From Blasia pusilla (taxonomy: Eukaryota; Marchantiophyta; Marchantiopsida; Blasiales), in NCBI GenBank assembly GCA_050084515.1, contig CM114273.1:37448001-37512000 (forward strand): a stretch of DNA of 64,000 nucleotides. The letters are read 5' to 3'. The position numbers and the translations under genes were made by a program. Every line of letters begins with the position of its first letter. Positions within the stretch are counted from its first letter, which is position 1. The notes under the pieces are model-generated. The model was not told the DNA's origin, did not search any database, and saw nothing but the letters and a program-made list of their open reading frames with translations. This document shows positions 45,911 to 58,494 of this stretch, in pieces.

Positions 45911-46437
45911 AATTGCATGGAAATAGACTTATTTGTCCATAAGACGAATATGACCAACGGGTCCCCCACCCAGGTTTTTTTTGTATCATGTTGCCCATTG
46001 GAATAGGTGCGGGCTCAGATGAAGGGAGGCATGTATGTATCGAATGGATGTGCAAGCTACGAGCCCTCATCCGGTCCACATCGAGCCCGTGCGTGGCCTG
46101 CACTCGCCTATGGTAGGCACGCATAGGGCCAACAATGGGCCCATGCCCTATGTAGGCCTACTGCAAGACGCTACGGGCCAAGAGGGCTTGCTGCAGGCCA
46201 TGAGGGTTCAATGTGGGCCATAGGCGAGCTATATGTAGACCTCTATGACCAAGGAGTGGGCTCGGTGTGGGCTAAAAAACACATGGTAAGAACGGGTGAC
46301 GGATCGTTGGAGTGGGTGCATGCTGATGGAGCCCGGATGGACTCAAGTGCGGGTGGTGAGAACCCATGCCCGCACAGACATGTCCTTCATAGGGACAGAC
46401 ATAAGTTTGCCCACATGGACTTTTTCCGTGTGCAACC
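45911..46437. mobile_element. TIR element of the GGTTGCA family
   Basis: The ends are TTGCATGGAAATAGACTT and the complement of GGTTGCACACGGAAAAAGTCC, an imperfect inverted repeat. The interior is GC-rich with repeated GGGCTC/GGCCCA words, similar to 48388-48684. No coding sequence or clear target duplication was seen. Confidence 0.5.
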
Positions 46438-46472
46438 TTGTAGAGGAGGGTCGTTGATGTGAAGGGAAACTT

Positions 46473-46797
46473 ATGTTTTATTGAAGATTGAGTTATAGTC
46501 AAGCTCATGAGACACCTACACTGTTACATTTGGCACTCACACGAAGTAGGGAAGCTTAATCTTGGTTAGTCAGTTAACCACGATTATCTTTACTAGGGTT
46601 AGTTAATCATAATTAGGCTAACTCGAGACTATGGTTAAGGATAGGGTTAGGATTGCTTGTACATACCCTATATAATTGAGAAGAGGACCAACCTCCACTC
46701 ATTCTCTCATTGCAAATTTCGTTCTCCATGGTGGTGTGTATGTGTGAGAGCCATTTTCCACCAATTATGCTTGTTTAGCAGTTTTCCACATGTTTTA
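46473..46797 (+). repeat. LTR-like promoter repeat, copy 1
   Basis: It is closely similar to 52760-53058 throughout, including CACTCACACGAAGTAGG, GATTAGTTAATCAT-like palindromic words and ACATACCCTATATAATTGAG, a TATA-box-like site. The interior fits an LTR U3/R region. No coding part is attached. Confidence 0.55.
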
Positions 46798-47427
46798 GGG
46801 TTTTCCATCCTAGGACCAATCAATAGATTCCATGATACTGATTTTTTTAGACCCTTCATTTCCATATTTATAATGTATGAGGTTCAAGCACCAACTAGGA
46901 TAACTCACTTTACTTTAATTTCAAGATTCGACTCTCGTCGTCATTAAAGGGGGATGAACATTTTGCTAGCCTTCTTCAACAAGTAGATCATGAAGATCTA
47001 TTTGAATGGCCAAACCACATATGGGTCCTTTTAGGAGACCAAAAGTCCCGAACCTTACTCCTCTTAACTAAGGTCAAAGGGGGGAGGCTCAATCATAGCG
47101 CCCAATAGACGGTGTACATTTCTATCCCCACTTTAGGGTATGATGATATGACAATTTGAGGTAGCCACATCTGACGATTTAGAGGAGATCTACGGACATC
47201 GCAAATCAAGAGAGGGATATGGCTGGGATGATGTTAGGGTTGAGGATCTGGGACATGAAAGGGTAGGGTTTTTTCCCTTTTTTTTTTTAATAAGATCTTT
47301 TTTTTTTAAATTGAAAGGTTAAAAAAAATTCAAGGAAATAAAACAAAATTTTCACTACGCACATTTACATATAATCCACTCTTGTATCCATGCATTGCAT
47401 AGGCACCTTACTATTAGGTAAGGTCAT

Positions 47428-48684
47428 GGTTGCAAAAAAATGAACAAGTCTGTCTGTAGGACGGACATGGAGGGATAAGTTTGGACATTTCCACAAACAT
47501 GGATTGCAAATGGTGGAGCCCACACTTTATAGTTCATGGTGGAAGGCAAAGCAAGGGCAGGTGGGGCATAAAAGAGGGAGGGACCTAAACATGTAAAAAT
47601 ACAACTCAGAAAGCCACATGGTGCTCCAAAGAGCACCGGTATGGGGCAACCCGCCCCTGTAATCAGTCCCTATCAGAAATTGGGCAGCGCTTCCGCGCGC
47701 CACTCTTCCACACAAAAAATCGGCAAATGCAAAGAAAAATCAAAGCAACCCTTGCTCCGGTGAGCACCCCTATAAGTTGTTGAACGGGGATCACCGTCTC
47801 CAACCTGCAAAAACAGCCAGTGACCAGCGAGCTCCCCCATGAAGCTCTCTCACTCTCTCATTCTCTCTTTGTAAAGTAAGATCCAATCTCTCTCTACACC
47901 ATCTCACACCATAGCTCTCAAAGAAATGCACTCTCTTTCATGTCAAACCAAACCCTTTCTCCTAATGAGAGGCTTGGGTTACACTCACAAGTCAAGGGAC
48001 CATAGCTCCGTCGCCTCATGCCAAGAGGTTCAAAAAAGAGAGAATGAGCTCTCAAGCTCTCTCTCTCCTTGAGGTATATCCCTCCCCTCACCCAAGCTCT
48101 CTCCATGGTAACCTATTCTCCCAAGTCACCTCCTTGGCTCTTGACCTGATGTAGGAGGTCAAGGGCCACTTACCAAAAATATGAAGTTGATCATATACTC
48201 AAAATGGTACTTACCTAAAATAGTAAGTTCCTCAATATGGCTCCAAATGAGCCGAAACGAAGAAGAAACCTGCTCTCTCAGGTTTTCCGGGGCCTCAGCA
48301 TGTCATCCTCAACTTATTAAGCATGTCTTTCACTACTCACGAAGCTGCTCTACTAGATCTCACCGATCTATCCTAAAAGACGTGACAGGGTTGGCACTAG
48401 AGCCCGCCCGAAGCCCGCCATGTAGACCCGGGCTCACGGAGCCCATGATTATAGTGCAACCAAGCCCGCATGACGGGCTTGGGCCTCACTCGGCGGGCTC
48501 TATGAGGGCCCTATACGGTGCCTGAGCCCGCCCAATAAGGACTAAGCCCGCCCTACGGGTCCACCGCGAGCTTTGGCGGGCCATGCAACAGGTGCAGGAT
48601 TCGTTAGCCTAGATCCACGCGGCAGGCTTTGGGCGGGCTGGGCATGTCCGTCCCATAGACGGAATTGTCAGTTTCCATGCAACC
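47428..48684. mobile_element. GGTTGCA-TIR element split by a solo LTR
   Basis: The left end GGTTGCAAAAAAATGAACAAG and right end TTGTCAGTTTCCATGCAACC form an inverted repeat. Inside the ends, GTAGGACGGACATG faces CATGTCCGTCCCATAGAC. The middle (47592-48387) is an LTR of the el2 family. Without it the element would be about 460 bp, with GC-rich right-hand DNA of repeated AGCCCGCC words. Confidence 0.6.
47592..48387 (-). repeat. Solo LTR of the el2 family (796 bp)
   Basis: It matches 41006-41815 from end to end (plus strand TGTAAAAATAC to ACGTGACA). No internal retrotransposon sequence adjoins it, so it is a solo LTR. I see no matching 5-bp duplication (AAACA and GGGTT flank it), which suggests a more complex origin than simple LTR recombination. 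Confidence 0.75.
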
Positions 48685-48689
48685 TTGTT

Positions 48690-49460
48690 ATTGATGCTCT
48701 TATGGAAGTGGCTAGTGGAATTTTGACTTGGATTATCTAGAGAAAAAATGAAAAGGGTCAAAGTAGGCTTTGAAGCAAAATATGGATTTTTGAATTATTA
48801 TGGTGAAATAGATATGATTCATTTTCTCATTGATACACCAGAAGGTACAAATACCATATTATGGTACAGTTATAACTTATGAGACAAAGTCTTATGCATG
48901 TGCAATGCCAACTATCATGGATTCTGAGTTGCAAATTTTAGATCTATTTGTAGAATATCCACCTTCTGTTCATGATACAAGACTACTCCTAAACCCTTAA
49001 TTTTACAAGAAAGAAATTCAAGGAGAACGGTATTTGATTGGTCCTTTAGTTCTATTGAGATATAACAAGAGCCTTCGACAGTATATCATTGATGATGTTG
49101 GATATCCACTATTACCTTAATTATTCCCTATCATAGAGCAAGTGATAAAAAAGAAGCATGGAATTTTCTTCATTCTTTCATGTGTATGTGTATGTGTGTG
49201 TGGAGAGAGCTTTGGGATGATTGGAAGGAACATGGCACATACTAAACCGACGCAGTTATCATTCAAACTTGGAGCAATTACCAAAGAGGTTGGTTGCTTG
49301 TTATATCTTGCACTGTATATGATAAATAGACAAGATCACACTTGAGATATACTCCTTAGGATCGCAAGACCTCATCCAGATGCATTTCAAAGTTTTGAAC
49401 CAACCAACATAGTCACATTCGATGGAAGAGCAAATTGAGATGCTCTTCTCAACCATATAG
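48690..49460 (+). pseudogene. PIF/Harbinger transposase relic
   Basis: Three blocks typical of the DDE_4/Harbinger transposase are readable across frames. GEIDMIHFLID near 48810 corresponds to the G-A-I-D-x-T-H block with the first Asp. FVEYPPSVHDTRLL near 48950-48990 corresponds to the H-D-S/A-R block. DDVGYPLLP near 49090-49120 is the second-Asp block. VERALG, LEGTWHIL and KRLVACYILH near 49200-49310 form the conserved C-terminal helix. Stops and frame changes interrupt it throughout. No matching Myb-like partner gene or TIRs were found. Confidence 0.75.
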
Positions 49461-50249
49461 TGCCACAAATTGAATATACAACTTCTTCCATATATGTAGG
49501 ATATGAATTATTCTATGAGTGTCTTATAAATTTTGGAATTCAAAAAATATTTTTATTCATACATAAATATTATTCATTGGTCAAGATTTCCTACTTTGAA
49601 GATATATTGCAAATACTCTATAAATGCTTTCATACTCTTAGCTTGTTTGTCTTGTCCCTCCTATGTGATTTAGATCAAGTTTTCGGCGATGACATATTGA
49701 GCTTCAATTTTTAGACACTTTTGCTTTTTGCCTTTAATCCCACACCAAAGGCCTTTCTTCCTATTTCAAATTGCCTCGTGGGGGGACTCTAACCAAACTC
49801 CTTCACACTTGCACAATGTGGTCCCTAAAGTCGTTATACAAAAAATTAAAAGAAAATTAAATTTAAGAATAAATAATATTCCCAAGTAGAGATAAAATTA
49901 TGAAAGGCTTGAGAAAATCTAAACCAAATATACTTGTATGTCTTAAAGAGTGATTGACACTAGTTTTCATGTTATCCACAAGGACACTTTTAGTTCCTTC
50001 ATAGTGGCCTTTGGAATAATATATTGAGGAAATATGGGTGTTATGAAAGGAATTATGAAAAAGCATCTTCCCATGGTACCAATAGATTGTAAAATTTGAA
50101 AAATCAATCACCCCCGTTTTAGCTTGTGGGCGTGCTTATTTCGTGTGACTCTTGGTGAACCTCTCCTTGAACTCCACAAATTGATGCATCTACAAAGATA
50201 CAATAAGAGGAAGAAAATGATTATATTTTCAAGATGTAACACAAAAGAA
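49461..50249. other. AT-rich non-coding stretch
   Basis: No gene or RNA was recognised. Short open frames here have no domain. Confidence 0.5.
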
Positions 50250-50745
50250 GAATACTTAAGTTGGGCAGTTTTACAAAGGAGTGGCTACTACATCCATAGA
50301 GTAGTGCTTGCATGATGTGGTCGATATTTTTAAGGTCTTCTTTCATTTCAAAAATTTGATGTCCTTCTTAAAGATTTCAATATTTTTCTACCATTGAAGA
50401 AGAGGAGATATTAGAGGATAGAAAATAATAACATTTATTTTTGTAATCACAATTCCATCCTATCATCATGTACTCACATACTTGGTAAGTCAAGTAAGTG
50501 AGGACATGATGATGTTGTGAATACCAAACAAAAATACTTAAGTTGGGCATTTTTACGAAGAAGAGGCTAATATATACATAGAGTATAGAGTGGGGCTTTC
50601 ATGATGTGGTCGCTCCTCTTTCATTTCACAAGTTTGATGTCCTTCTTAAAGATGTTCATATTTTTCTACCATTGAAGAAGAAGAGATATTAGGGGATAGA
50701 AGATAGTAACATATATTTGAGTATCACAAGTCCATCATATCATCA
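50250..50745. repeat. Direct duplication of about 215 bp
   Basis: Bases 50250-50470 and 50533-50745 are similar throughout, sharing AATACTTAAGTTGGGCA, GATGTCCTTCTTAAAGAT and TTTCTACCATTGAAGAAG. The offset is about 283 bp. It is non-coding. Confidence 0.75.
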
Positions 50746-51163
50746 TCTGCTTGAATTTCCAAGTACGTATGATTGCATAAATATGTGCTATTATCTACTA
50801 TCCCAGTTCATACTATCCCAATGTTCAATTGGGAGGAGTTAAATATCAAAAGAACATACACCACTGTCCTCAAGATTCACATCTTAACATAGAGGAAGCT
50901 AAAACACTACGTCTTTATACAAATCCTCATTGAAGTTCATAGGTAGGTCACTCTTGTTATACCTAGATCGGTCCATGTGATAGTAATCCACCTTACAACT
51001 TTTTTTCCTAACTCTCCTTATCGTATATCTTTTTGCCATCCTTCAAAATAGCTCACCATTTGTCTTACTTTGATTTCCATGATGAAAATTTTAATTAGGG
51101 GAGGTGAACATGGAAGAAACTTGTCTTTAGGGAGTTTAATTACATCTTGAGGACCATATCCGT

Positions 51164-51310
51164 GGTTGCAAAAAAATTGGCAAGTCCGACGGACATAGAT
51201 TGCAAAGGTGGGGCCCACATTTATAGTTCATGATGAAAGGTAGGACAAGGGCAAGTGGGGCAATAAAGGGGAAGGAAGTGGGGGTGGAGGGAGGAAGAGA
51301 GAGCCAAAAA
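51164..51310 (+). mobile_element. Partial GGTTGCA-TIR element
   Basis: It starts GGTTGCAAAAAAATTGGCAAG and continues like 47428-47585, including GTGGGGCCCACATTTATAGTTC. The right end was not found, so it is truncated. Confidence 0.55.
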
Positions 51311-51473
51311 ACTTGCGGGCCAAAACCGGCCCCAAAGAGACAAAAGGGGGCATCCCCTAACGACCAAAATCACCAACATCTGAGACAATATCAGCAACAC
51401 CTACGAACTATGGCTACTACTAAGTGGGCCTCTAGCATTGGCGTCTCCAACCGCCTGAGGCCGCCGTAAAAGC

Positions 51474-51850
51474 CTATTTTCTTGGGCACGCTACAAAGCT
51501 ATGGAAACCCATTTCCTACAATAAAGTATCGTAGTGGCTAAGGGCAACCCATTTCTTGACTGGAGATGATGGGCGCAATCCGTAAGGAACAAGTCAAACC
51601 TCTTCCCCATAGCCACGTACATCTCCATGCCTAGGGGGATAAATCGATATTTGTCATGAAGTCGACTTTGAATATGGGTCTTCTTTACCGCCACCGCTGT
51701 TTGTAGCAATCTCCCTTGTGCCACCACTTGAGCTCGCACCGCCTCCCGCGTAGGATCCATCACTAAAACATCAACTACCACCACCTCAGACTCCCGCGTC
51801 ATGTAGAGATCAACACGGATAAGTGAAGTATCTCCTACCTAGCATGATGG
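51474..51850 (-). pseudogene. Fragment of a retroelement polyprotein C-terminus
   Basis: An open frame (51802-51491) with upstream continuation reads DVLVMDPTREAVRAQ, then KYRFIPLGMEMYVAMGKRF, then CRKWVSIAL. The Asp-rich start followed by FIPLG.E.YG-like residues and WVSIAL resembles the segment that often follows reverse transcriptases in plant and algal non-LTR retroelements. That match is from memory and uncertain. A TAG follows IAL, and the frame continues RAQ after it. Confidence 0.4.
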
Positions 51851-52759
51851 AGAAGAGAAAGTGGAACTCTAGGCTTGCTTTGAGTGCTAGTTATAGAGAA
51901 AAAAATGATTGGTTTCATATAATTAAATGGATACAAAATGAGAATGAAGGAAGCGTATAGGAACATTCTAGATTTGAGGCAATCCAGGAAATCAAGATTC
52001 AATAGACTAGACATGCCAAAAGCAAAGTGGAAGTTGTGAAAATGGCTTGCCTTGAGACAAAAAGAGAGTCTGAATCTTGGTGAGTAAGTATAGAGATTAC
52101 AACAACTTTATATGGATGTAGTGACTATTGTCAAAAAGGATTTGGGTTGGTTAAGTGAGATGGAGAGGTCATAATCAAGTGAGTGAGAATTTTCAGTGAA
52201 GAAATCACCTTCAGGCATAACAATAGGACACGAAGCAAGAAACTTAAAATTTTGGAGGATGTTTAAGAAAATTGGGATCAACACTTGCAAGCTAAAATTT
52301 CTGACCACTAGTGCTCAATATCAGACTCCACTTTATTGATGCACGAGGAAATTTTGAGTCTAAAATCTATATTTTAGAGTTCTACGTCTTATCCTCCTTA
52401 TTTTTCCTGAAGATCTCAACCTTAAGCTTTGCAAGCGAAAGTCTTGGATTGAGTTTCAAAGTCTCAAGGGATTGCATGTTCCAAAGATAGCGAGAAGCCA
52501 CCAAGCGCTAATCTAGTTCTATTTTCCCTAAGTGCATAATGCCTGCCATTTTTCTATCTTGGAGCACGTTGGTTATTTCCTCATGTTGCATCTCGAATGG
52601 CTCAAACTTAAAACATACCCAAACAACTATCATGGTTAAATCCTTGTTCATGAACTTGAGTGGATAGGGAGGAAGAGAATGCCCCTTATAGGTCATTGGG
52701 GGAGGGGAGGTTCTCCATAAGAACCCTACCTTCACCATTATCCAACTTGGGCCCTTGAT
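51851..52759. other. AT-rich non-coding stretch
   Basis: No gene or repeat was recognised. Confidence 0.5.
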
Positions 52760-53058
52760 TTTTATTGAAGACTGAGTTAAAATCAAACTCATCAGACACA
52801 TGAACTGCTACATTTGGTACTCACACGAAGTAGGAAACTTTAATCTTGGTTAGTTAGTTAAGCGCGATTATCTTAACTATGATTAGTTAATCATAGTTAG
52901 TCAAACTCGAGACTATGGTTAAGATTAGGGTTAGGGTTGCTTGTACATACCCTATATAATTGAGAAGAGGACCAGCCTCCACTCATTCTCTCATGATGGT
53001 GTGTGAGTGTGAGAGCCATTTCCCACTAGTTATAGTTCTTTAGCAGTTTTCTACAATT
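52760..53058 (+). repeat. LTR-like promoter repeat, copy 2
   Basis: It is similar to 46473-46797 along its full length, including the TATA-like CCCTATATAATTGAG near 52949-52963. No retroelement coding sequence follows. Confidence 0.55.
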
Positions 53059-55020
53059 TGTGTCTCCAACCCAAATATCGTTAACAGCCTACAGACTTGT
53101 GTTTGACTAGTTACTAAGATGGCTTGGCGGAGTCTTCATAGAGATTCTATAACTCTCAACTCCCAAAATGCATCTTGGAGCTTGGATCGGTGTTTTGTGT
53201 GTTTCATGGCCAACACGCATTGTGAATCTCACCATTTGGCATCTCATGGTTGTCTTGATGCCTTTACCGTTTTGTTACTAGTCTCATGGCGTCTTGCCCA
53301 TCTTAACTACTAATTTGTTCCTTACTTCTCATTCTTGACTTGGAACTTAGCTCAATGGTCTCACACCTTGCTGGCCTTGCCCTTATCTCTACAAGTATTT
53401 TTCCCCTTCCTCGCCTAAGGCTAGTCTCAAGGCATAATTGTATCTCCCCTAGAGTTTGTACCGCAGTCGATTTGGCTGTTGTCCTTATTCGCATCTAGCT
53501 AGTCTAGGTTCAGAAGTTGTAGGGTTGTACCAAGGTCTTTCCTCCTTAGACCCATGATCATGACTCGCTTCCCACGTATCTCCTAGCGTGGGCGCCATAG
53601 ACTTAGCTATTCACGACAATTTATACTTTATGAGTTCTAATTTGATGAACTAAAAATTGCTCACGCTAGTCAAATAATTTATGGATTTTCAAGAGGAAAG
53701 AATCGCCATAAGATTTCCTCTTTACGAACTTCAAACAGCTCGATCAAAAAATTCTCTTGTACAACCAACTACTTGTGCAATAAATAAGCTGAAATTTCTT
53801 CCCCTAAAAATTGCTCAAGTATCTACAAGGAAGATGAAGCTCAAAGTTTCTCTAGTGACCATATTCCCTCTCATGCTTTAGGGTTTAGGGTCCTTGTCAA
53901 GAAAAATTACTTATGGTAGTCAAGAGCAAGTTCTCTATTTGGATAAGAGTTTGGTACAAATCTAAGAGAATCTTCTCTATTTGCACGAGAATTATTCATT
54001 TGGCTGAGAGGAAGAATCATGTGAAGTGCCAAAAAATTCCTTCTTGTCAGCCACAAGTTTGTGGTCCTCTCCAAATGATGTAGACTAGAAGTAGGAGCTA
54101 TCAAGAAAAGACGTGTTGAAAAATATTTCTTCAAATTTCCCACTGCCATTGAAGAAATATTTTTCATGGCGTAAGTGTTTTAAAGTCCCCCTAATTTCCA
54201 ATTGGTGGAGACGAAAAAGTTATGTGAAGAGGGAGGAGATTTGGATGAATAATACGAGGATAGTGCTAGTTCTAAATTTTTTTAGAACCGACCATAGGGC
54301 TTCTACAACCCAAGAATCTTCCTTTTCCAACGTGATATTCATGGCATACAAGGATGTGTGTCTAGTCTTTAGTTGAGCTAAAGTTCACTCAATCTCAACA
54401 ATTGAACTTGGATTGTAGGGCACCTCCTAGGATCCCACGACCCTAGAAACCTCCCATGAGGACCTATCCTAAGGTGACTCAAAGGTCCACCATAAGGCCC
54501 ATCAAGCCATGGTGGACCTTTGCGTCACCTTAATAGGATCACTTAAAGTTGGGCTTGAGTTGGAAACAAAATCGAGACAAAAAATCTTGGTTTAAACCGG
54601 CCTTTAACTCCCATGAGGAGTGTTTGCGCATATCAATCCTCAAGTTTTCTGAATTATGGTTGAGTTAGTTTAATTATGGATTGCCGTGAACAAGGGAATA
54701 CATGTTTTTATTTTTTTTAGCCCTAACATGTAGGAGACTCTAATGCAATGGTCAAAGCCCTCCTCTTAGATCAATATGTCCATGTTGTAATGCAACTCCT
54801 AACATCAAATTTGGATGAAGTTTCTTCTAACTTACTTACAATCCTTCTTGGACTAACTTGAGAATTTTCAGGCACAAGGTGAAGATTGGCTATAAGAGGG
54901 AAGGAAATTTAAGAGGCGTTTACTACCAAAAATGATTTGTGTTCTACCCATCATGATGCTCTCAATTATATTGAATGGTTCATATTCAGGGTGCTCAAAA
55001 AAATCTTACTCGAATTCCAA
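53059..55020. other. AT-rich non-coding stretch
   Basis: No gene was recognised. 53681-53881 and 54113-54376 are open but show no domain. Confidence 0.45.
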
Positions 55021-55347
55021 GGTTGCATATGGAAAATATTTTTTTCCGTAATGTCCATGTTCGTGAACTTAAGTCTGTCGTATGGAAGGACTTTTCCATA
55101 TGGGTCCCACCTCCCCCTTCTTTCTCATCCCCCCCACTTGCCTCCATGTTCTGCACTTTCCCATTTCTTCCCTTCTCCACCTCCCTCCTTATTGCCGTGT
55201 CCACCCTTGTCCTGCCTTCCACCACGAGCTATAAAGTGTGGGCCCCACCTAATGCAATCCATGTCTGTGGACATGTCCATACTTTTCCATAATTTTCCAT
55301 CCATCCATGTCCGCCCTAGGAAAAGACTTGTCCATTTTGATGCAACC
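55021..55347. mobile_element. GGTTGCA-TIR element (327 bp)
   Basis: It starts GGTTGCATATGGAAAATATT and ends TCCATTTTGATGCAACC. The inner parts of the ends pair as CCGTAATGTCCATG and CATCCATGTCCGCCC-like words. The interior (CCACGAGCTATAAAGTGTGG) is the reverse complement of 47500-47560 and 51200-51240. Confidence 0.6.
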
Positions 55348-55685
55348 ATGTGAAATTCTATAACCTCAACTTGCAAAAATCGCCATAGCATACAACTAGG
55401 ATACTTAAAGAGGAAAGAGAGGGTATTGTGATCATTGTCTATAGTTGTAAAAATGAAAAATATCTCCTTTATTTAATTGAGAATTTTCACATGTAAAAAA
55501 GAAAATTCACTTGTGCGTCCATATCTACCTTAGGGAAAGACATCCATTTTTATGCAACCATGTCAAATTTCGTAACCTCAAGTCGCGACAATCGCCATAG
55601 CATACAACGGGGATACTTAAAGAGGAAAGAGGGGAAACTATGAAAATTCTCTACAATTGTAGAAATGAAAATTATCTACGACAAC
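55318..55685. repeat. Direct duplication of about 150 bp including one TIR end
   Basis: 55318-55470 and 55534-55685 share GATGCAACCATGT/TATGCAACCATGT, AATCGCCATAGCATACAAC and GGATACTTAAAGAGGAAAGAG. The second copy carries a TIR end without its own element. Confidence 0.7.
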
Positions 55686-57365
55686 CACGACCTCCGGATA
55701 GATGTTTTGAATGGCCCTACTTCCCTTATATCAATATGACAATGTTCAACAAAAAATAACCCCTTAGCCATAGCAAGAAACCCACATGAAAGGTGAATAA
55801 TGGCGCTACCTGCTTTGAGGGGCACAAAATAGGTTTACATGTGATAATGCCAAACCAAAGATCTGCGTACTCCTAACGAGGCTTGGCGGCTGCTAATATA
55901 CGACCACTGTGCCGCCTCTGAGACGGGTGAAGGAAGAAGTAATTAACATAAACCTGCAAAGAACACGTGGATAATCTAAATGGCAAGGGAAAAAAAACTT
56001 GTAGAGGCCGTGATGACTTCATACTTCATGCGCGTATACACGACACCATGTGATACTTCTTAACGGGCGACATCTCGCTAATTCAATGTTAACTCATCAT
56101 GTTTAAGGCTAATCAAAGTACACACAAAGACTAAGACCCTAAAGGCTATATTCCTCAATACCAACTTCGGAGAGTTTCTTTATGAGAAGAAACCCATAAA
56201 GAAATAGACTAAAGGGGTGCAAATCTTCGTTGAAATTGGACTATCACGCCTTCCAAGAAAAGGTGCCATCTTTAAGGATCCTCATTTATTCATTTTCGTT
56301 TCACTCCAAGACTTTCTACGAGGGAAAATTGACTCACAACGACCCATAACATGATGGTAGGTAGCATGGAGTCTAGCTGTCTCCACATTAGTTTCCTATT
56401 TTGTCCCTATATAAAAGAATTTCCTTTTGGTAAGGAATCGTGATACAATCTACTAACAATCGTAATTACGATTAGTGGTGAATTCATCTTAAGCCAAAAC
56501 ATCTGCAATAAATTGTACAATAATTTGCATCTATCCATGATGGTGTGATAATTAGGGTGAATCAAAGCTTCCATCGTAAGCTTGTAGGTGATAAAATTTC
56601 AAGACCACACGCACTCAATCTTAGATTAAGTCCCGGTAAAGTTAAGACAATGTTAGATTTCTCTAAGAGAAATAAAAATTAGGATTTGAACTTACACCAC
56701 CCGATTTATCATTAGCCTATTACATTCTATGTACCAAAGAAAAAATCATCCTAAATACATCCACAAAAGATTGACGGAGGTAATCTTGGCCTAGCTTAAC
56801 TTCACCTAAGTGGAGAATGTATAGCTGAGGTGGAAAATACAATATCATTTTAGCACCTCTATCATGACTCACTATGGATTAGCAACCCCATATCCCTTTT
56901 GAGCAATTAGGACTCAAGGTATACGGCTTATAGGCCCCATGGCCCAACATTTTTTCTTTTAAGACCCCAATGCTAAAATAAAATAACTAGCTGCTATGAA
57001 AAAATCTTATCTTGGTTTTACTTAGCGGTTCTAGCCAGCAACCTAGTGTTGTCCTATTGGCCCTATCAAGCGTATGCCTAGTCGGGACTCCCATTACTTT
57101 TTTGAGTCTTAAGCAGGTTACTTGGTCGATTCTTACGGTATATTAAAGGCCCGCGTAAGTCTATTTAAAAAAATTAGCGAATCATGATTAAAATTTTATA
57201 TGGTACATTTACATTATTCTTATTCCAGACTTCCCCCTAAGCATCGAAGTGGGCACATGGGTGACCCCTTATTGTGACACTTGTTCTGTTTTATTTATTA
57301 GTTAGTCATATCTACCACCTAATCTGGAACAAACCCGTTTGTGTATGGCACGGACATCTACTAGT
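55686..57365. other. Non-coding stretch
   Basis: No gene, RNA or element was recognised on either strand. Confidence 0.45.
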
Positions 57366-57596
57366 GGATGCGGTGGACAACATGTGTCGATTTTTAACTT
57401 GCTCTCCCTCTCTCTCAAGTTCGCACGTCACTTGTTTACAAATAGTTTCGTTCAAAGAAAATGAGAATAATCCATGGTGCTTGCGGTGGACAACATGTGT
57501 CGATTTCTAACTTGCTCTCCCTCCCTCCTCTCTCTCTCTCTCAAAAGTTCGCACGTCAATTGTTTACAAATACTTTCTTTCAATCAAAGAAAATAA
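57366..57596. repeat. Tandem duplication, period about 113 bp
   Basis: GATGCGGTGGACAACATGTG (57366 on) recurs as GCTTGCGGTGGACAACATGTG near 57480. Both copies continue through TTGCTCTCCCT, a CT-rich run, TTCGCACGTCA and TTGTTTACAAATA. The second copy has a longer CT tract. Confidence 0.8.
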
Positions 57597-58023
57597 GATT
57601 TCCCTTCCGACAAGTAAAACGCCACGTTTAACGTGACTGGCTAAGAATATTGATCGACTTCTAATAATTCCTGAAAGCGGGGTGAGCGGCGTGATATACA
57701 AGTGATAATTGATTATCCACGCACACTAAAAATCCGATAACTGTACCCCTACGCACTTATGATAAGCATCTGAAAGAAATCACTCGCTACTAAACGTATC
57801 GCGAAGAAAATGACGCGCTGAGTTCCGACTACTCATCATCATCATCGCCCTCTGAGAGCTGAATCACCTCCGTGAGTGACGCGCGTCCTCCAGGATGGCA
57901 GTGTAACTGTACGTGGCACGAGTGGAGGCGTATGATGAGAGTGGATGATGATGACACTCTAGAACCTGACTTAGAGCCTTAGAGGGAGGGCCCTAGCTAA
58001 GGGGGAGTAAGTCATGACAGTCT

Positions 58024-58200
58024 GAAAGCTGAATACCGTAATTAGGGCTTAGTGTGTGAGTAAAGCATGGGAACCGTATGAGTCATGAGTCATTAGGGCT
58101 AAGTGTGTGAGTAAAGCCCAACATCTTCTTAGGGCGTAGTGTATGAGAAAAGAAAGGCATGGGAACCGTATGAATCATGAGTCAAAGGTGCTATAGACCG
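58024..58200. repeat. Short direct repeats (GGGCTTAGTGTGTGAG units)
   Basis: Three units of AGGGCNTAGTGTNTGAG, each followed by AAAGCATGGGAACCGTATGA or a remnant, occur near 58045, 58102 and 58132. They lie downstream of a GC-richer stretch (57640-58020) that holds no recognisable gene. Confidence 0.7.
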
Positions 58201-58494
58201 TGCGACTTATGCGTGTCTTCGAGCTTCAAAGGCTGCTTTGTAATAATAAGGTGGTGAGGTTGATAAAACATTGTTCGCATTATGTTTCTGATAATAAATG
58301 AATCATATAATCATGGAGGGTCTCATGTTATTTATGGAAGATAATTTATAATTACCTTTTTCATATATGATAATGAGATTAATTAGAAGATAACCTAATT
58401 TTAAAAAATAATAATGGGCAACCCATGTTGTGAGTTGGAGTGAAGGGACTGAACATCTTACCCACATTAAGAAAACATAGTTGGTTTCCCATTT

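Larger units (their letters stand above)
45601..47414 (+). mobile_element. Helitron-like element (about 1.8 kb) with nested repeats
   Basis: It starts TCTATACTATTATTAGAGGG after an A and ends CCATGCATTGCATAGGCACC then TTACTAT. The 3' end is the same design as CCGTGCATCGCACGAGCACC then TTACTAG at 61777, with the hairpin preserved by paired changes. It contains a TIR element (45911-46437) and an LTR-like repeat (46473-46797). It encodes no helicase, so it is non-autonomous. Confidence 0.55.

Noticed and set aside
54937-55353. 138-codon open frame on the plus strand
   Set aside because: It overlaps the GGTTGCA-TIR element and its Ser/Pro-rich content comes from pyrimidine-rich repeat DNA.
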